Of a stretch of DNA of 64,000 bases, positions 60,611 through 64,000 are shown piece after piece. The translations under genes were made by a program, and so were the position numbers. The notes under the pieces were generated by a model. The model saw only the letters and a program-made list of their open reading frames with translations, was not told the DNA's origin and did not search any database. Every line of letters begins with the position of its first letter. The stretch's first letter is position 1. Source of the stretch: Jacaranda mimosifolia (lineage: Eukaryota > Streptophyta > Magnoliopsida > Lamiales > Bignoniaceae); NCBI GenBank assembly GCA_018894105.1, contig CM032124.1:109501-173500 (forward strand), given 5' to 3'.

Positions 60611-62010
60611 ATTCTTGTGCACCCTTCGCTTGAGGCATCGGGGCCAATCCCTGGTGTGGTTAAGGAGCGCTTGTGGGAATTTGAGGATGTGATGCCAGAT
60701 GAACTGCCTCGAAAGCTACTGCCGAAGAGAGCAGTGGATCATGAGATTGAGTTGGTGCCGGATACCAAACTTCCTGCCCGGGCGCTATATCGGATGTCGC
60801 AACCTGAGCTTGAGGAGCTTAGGAAGCAGTTGAAGGAGATGCTGGAGTATGGGATCATCAAACCTGCCAAGTCACCTTATGGAGCCCATGTATTGTTCCA
60901 GAAGAAGACTGATGGGTCCTTACGGATGTGCTGTGACTACCGGGTATTAAACAAAATTACTGTGAAGAACAAGTATCATATACCGCTTGTGGCCGATTGC
61001 TTTGACCGACTTAGCCGGGCAAAATACTTTACAAAGATTGATTTGAGGTCGGGTTACTGGCAAGTTCGGACCAAGGAGGAAGATGAGGCGAAGACTATAG
61101 TGGTCACGAGGTATGGGGCCTTTGAGTCCCTGGTCATACCTTTCGGTCTGATAGACACCCCAACAACCTTCAGCACGTTGATGAACCAGGTACTCCATGG
61201 TTTTCTGGATGAGTTTGTGGTGGTGTACTTGGATGATATTGTGGTGTCTAGTGGGACCTTAGCCGAACATCTGGAGCATTTGTGAAAAGTTCTCACTTGA
61301 CTCCATGAGCATGAACTATATGCCAAGCCGTCGAAGTGTTCATTTTCTCAGGAGAAAATTCATTTCTAGGGTCACATCGTGGAGCGAGGGAGAATTCGTA
61401 TGGACCCGAAGAAAGTGCAGGCTATTCAGGAGTGGCAGCCTCCCAGGAATGTTCATGAGGTGCGGTCGTTTCTTGGGTTGGCAAACTATTATCGCAGATT
61501 TGTGAAGGGCTACTCTGAAATAGCACGACCCCTCACCAACCTCACGAAGAAGACAGAGTCTTAGAATTGGACATCCGAATGCCAAGCAGCGTTCGAGGGA
61601 TTGAAGAGAGCTATGGTGTCGGATCCCGTGTTGGCCCTCCCGGATTTAATGAAGATGTTCAAAGTGGAGATTGATGCTTCGGACTTTGCTCTTAGAGGAG
61701 TTCTGATTCAAGACGAGCATCATGTTGCTTTTGAGAGCCGCAAATTGAAGGAAGCAGAGAGGCGCTACTCAGCGCATGAGAAGGAATTGCTAGCCGTAGT
61801 TCACTGCCTCAGACTATGGCAGTATTACGTGTTGGGCTCTTCTTTTGTGGTCAAGACGGTCAATACTGCAGTCAGCTATTTTATGAGCTAGTCTAAACTG
61901 ACCAGAAGCAGGCACGGTGGCAAGAGTTGTTGGCAGAGTTTAACTTTTCCCTGGAGTACCGTGCCTGTGCGAGCAATCATGTAGCAGACACCCTGAGCTA
62001 GAGGGTGGAT
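60590..62010 (+). pseudogene. Chromovirus reverse transcriptase and RNase H (broken)
   Basis: Polymerase motifs include SPYGAHVLFQKK, MCCDYRVLNKITVKNKYHIP, IDLRSGYWQVR and the catalytic VYLDDIVV (61220-61245). The FGL.N.P motif is altered to FGLIDTPTTF. After stops near 61285 and 61370 the connection and RNase H continue ([45 protein letters not shown]), with another stop at 61562-61564. Both enzymes would copy the RNA genome into DNA in an active element. Confidence 0.9.
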
Positions 62011-63572
62011 CATACGAGCATGGTGGCCGCTTTGTCCTCGAGTGTAGCTACCACTTTTGTGAAGGACCGAATATGGGAGCTCTTAACGAAAGATCCTGCA
62101 GGGCAGTATTTGGTTGATCTTGCCGAGAAGGGCAAAACTCGGCAGTTTTGGATGGATGGAGGACTCTTGATGACCAAAGGAAACTGCATATATATTCCTA
62201 AAGGCGGGGACCTGAGGAAATCATTGATTTCGAAATGCGACGACACTCTTTGGGCGGGACATCGAGGAGTAGAGCATACCCATGCCTTGGTCCAAAGGTC
62301 GTATTATTGGCCGCAGATGCAGGATGATATTAAGACGTATGTCTGTACTTGTCTGGTGTGCTAGTAGGACAAGCCGGACCATCAGAAGAAATCGGGCTTG
62401 TTGGAGCCACTTTTATTCCCCAACGACCTTAGGAGAGCATATCTATGGATTACATCGTTGGGTTGCCTAAGGTGGGAGATTTGGGGACTATCATTGTCGT
62501 GGTAGACCGGTTCTCTAAGTATGCTACTTTTATTGCAGCCCCTAAACATATTACAGCAGAAGGGACGACTCATTTCTTCTTCAAACATATTGTCAAGTAT
62601 TGGGGACTGCCGAAGGATATTGTTAGTGATCGGGACTCTCGATTTACTGGCAACTTTTGGATCGAGCTCTTCAAACTCCTCGGATCCAAATTGAATATGA
62701 GCTCGAGCTGTCATCCACAGTCTGACGACCAGACTAAGCGCTTCAATTCCATGTTGGAGGAATATCTTCGACACTTTGTGAGCGGCTTTTAGAAGGATTG
62801 GGTGAAGCTCTTGGATGTTGCTCAGCTGTGCTTCAACGCCCAGAAGTGCTCTTCCACCAATAAGAGTGATTTTGAGATTGTGACTGCGCAGCAACCGCTA
62901 CTCCCACACACTCTAGACTCCCCGCAGGGTGCGTGGTCTCCTCTTGCACGAAGTTTCTTGCAGGAATGGAAACAGAATATTGATTTAGCCCGAAGTTACC
63001 TCGAGAAAGCTCAGAAGCAAATGAAAAAGCATGCAGATCAGAATTGCTACTTCAGTGAATTTCAAGTAGGAGATATGGTATTGGTGAAGGTCCCTGATTC
63101 GAGACAGTCGAACGCAATAAGGGGGAGAGACCCTTGCTTGATGCAGAAGTACATTGGACCGTTGCCTATCATTAAATGCATCGAGAAGGTAGCCTACAAG
63201 ATAGCATTGCCTGACTGGTGGAAAATTCATAATGTCCTCCATGTGAGCCAGCTCAAACCTTATCATGCAGATTAGGAGGACATATCCCGCAATAAACCCA
63301 GCTGCCCGCAGTTGACATTGACAAAGAAGGAGAAAAAGGTGGCGGAAGCAATCCTAAATCACCGAGTAACCGGCACAGGAAGTGCAACTCAGATGGAGTA
63401 CTTGGTGAAATGGAAGGGATGTAGCAGTGAGGAGAACATTTGGGAGCGCGTGACAGACCTTAAGGCATTCCAACCTCTGTTAGAGGCATGTCAGGCCTCA
63501 ATGTCGCCGAGGACATCACCATCTCAGGTGGGGGAGAATGTCAAGGGTCACTCCCGCCATTGGGCCCCTTGA
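62005..63572 (+). pseudogene. Chromovirus integrase and chromodomain (broken)
   Basis: The zinc-binding region (DTLWAGHRG, YYWPQM, CTCLVC) is followed by two consecutive TAG codons at 62362-62367. The core has MDYIVGLPK and VSDRDSRF, but the third acidic position reads QTKRFN, Lys where catalytic Glu is expected. Further stops lie at 62790-62792 and 63273-63275. The C-terminal GPLPIIKCIEKVAYKIALP region leads to a chromodomain (VAEAILNHRV, MEYLVKWKGCSSEENIWERV, 63330-63480), the chromatin-reading module that steers insertion in this clade. Confidence 0.88.
63525..63538 (+). other. Polypurine tract of the chromovirus
   Basis: AGGTGGGGGAGAA immediately precedes TGTCAAGGG, the start of the right LTR; this junction is typical of plant chromoviruses. 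Confidence 0.75.
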
Positions 63573-64000
63573 CCATCTACCCTCAACAGCCTGCATCAAC
63601 GAACTTGCACTCCAAGGAGTTATCCATTGTGTCCTAAGTGTAGGCCTTTTCTTTTGTTTTCACTATTGTACATATGTAGGCAGGATGCTGCCGTTTTTGT
63701 TGTAATTACAGCTTTTCAGTATCTAGTGTTGTAACAATGTTTTTCTTTTTTAAGCTTATTATATAGGGGAATGAGTATTCAAAGCTGACTAGTATTGTGC
63801 ATTGTTAGAGTCCCCCCAACGTCTAGCGTTGCTCTAATGATTATCGATATTGTACTATTGTTGTTATCAATGAAATGGAGTTTTCTTTCCAAAGTGTTCC
63901 AACGTGTGAGTGAGTATCGTTGGGGATTGTGCCTCTAAAGCGTCCCGGTGTGGGCGTGATTGCGACACACAATCACTCAACGACTATCAAGCTTTGACGG
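63539..64000 (+). repeat. 3' LTR of the chromovirus (partial, runs off the window)
   Basis: Begins TGTCAAGGGTCACTCCCGCC after the polypurine tract. From 63639 it matches the left LTR. The window ends before its CA terminus; about 130 bp more are expected from the left copy. Confidence 0.85.

Larger units (their letters stand above)
58303..64000 (+). mobile_element. Chromovirus (Ty3/gypsy) retrotransposon, left LTR truncated, right LTR cut by window
   Basis: Plus-strand element: partial 5' LTR, initiator-Met primer-binding site, gag, protease, reverse transcriptase, RNase H, integrase, chromodomain, polypurine tract, 3' LTR. The chromodomain after integrase defines a chromovirus. Multiple TAG stops and frameshifts inactivate every domain. 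By eye the two LTRs differ at roughly 5 percent of aligned positions. Confidence 0.92.

Noticed and set aside
63639..64000. LTR start at TGTAGGCC (63639), matching the start of the left LTR
   Set aside because: The polypurine tract and TGTCAAGGG at 63539 show that the true LTR starts 100 bp earlier and that the left copy is truncated.
1..64000. tRNA or rRNA genes
   Set aside because: No cloverleaf-type or rRNA-like sequence was recognised by reading; a covariance-model scan would be needed to exclude small tRNAs fully.

Overview
The window is nuclear DNA from a flowering plant, most likely a eudicot. Evidence: CCCTAAA-type telomere-like repeats, GT-AG introns, a multi-exon ABCG11-type transporter gene, a plant-type TEX2/Nvj2-like SMP gene, and a dense load of plant transposons (LINE, Ty3/gypsy Tat and chromovirus, Ty1/copia, CACTA, hAT and MULE-type miniature elements). 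Only two host genes look intact. Everything else is repeats, element remnants or non-coding DNA.

Layout. 1-5868: unassigned AT-rich DNA, then three decayed plus-strand LINE 3' ends of one family; each ends in an A-tract followed at once by degenerate CCCTAAA repeats. 5913-9570: a diverged ~188-bp satellite array with an AT-rich interruption. 9707-10084: a hAT-like miniature element. 11310-16076 (minus): a complete 10-exon ABCG11 (WBC11) half-transporter gene, 709 codons, with one GC-AG intron and a 32-nt G tract in another. 17128-18209: a 1-kb terminal-inverted-repeat element with a 9-bp target duplication.

18913 to about 31497: a CACTA-like element split by a 10.56-kb Tat-lineage Ty3/gypsy retrotransposon (19563-30126, coding strand minus, target duplication CTACC). 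The retrotransposon has decayed gag-pol on the minus strand and, convergent to it, a separate plus-strand spliced gene (20618-23013) with its own TATA box. A 65-bp tandem repeat lies between the two converging units. 31500-41700: a gene desert with copia gag and Tat gag/protease remnants, short tandem repeats and a TCP7/TCP21-like transcription-factor pseudogene (38646-39415, minus).

41832-57104 (plus): a 7-exon gene spread over 15 kb coding for a 795-residue TM-PH-SMP protein (TEX2/Nvj2-like lipid-transfer family). Its introns hold miniature elements, one with a perfect 9-bp target duplication. 57810-58302: a truncated G-rich element abutting 58303-64000, a chromovirus (Ty3/gypsy with chromodomain) whose left LTR has lost its first ~100 bp and whose right LTR runs off the window.

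The two intact genes act independently: one exports cuticular lipids at the plasma membrane, the other is inferred to move lipids at ER contact sites. The nonsense codons across all the retroelement remnants are strongly biased to C-to-T/G-to-A changes (CAG or TGG to TAG, CGA to TGA), as expected for DNA long silenced by cytosine methylation. All calls were made by reading and conceptual translation; no database search was run.
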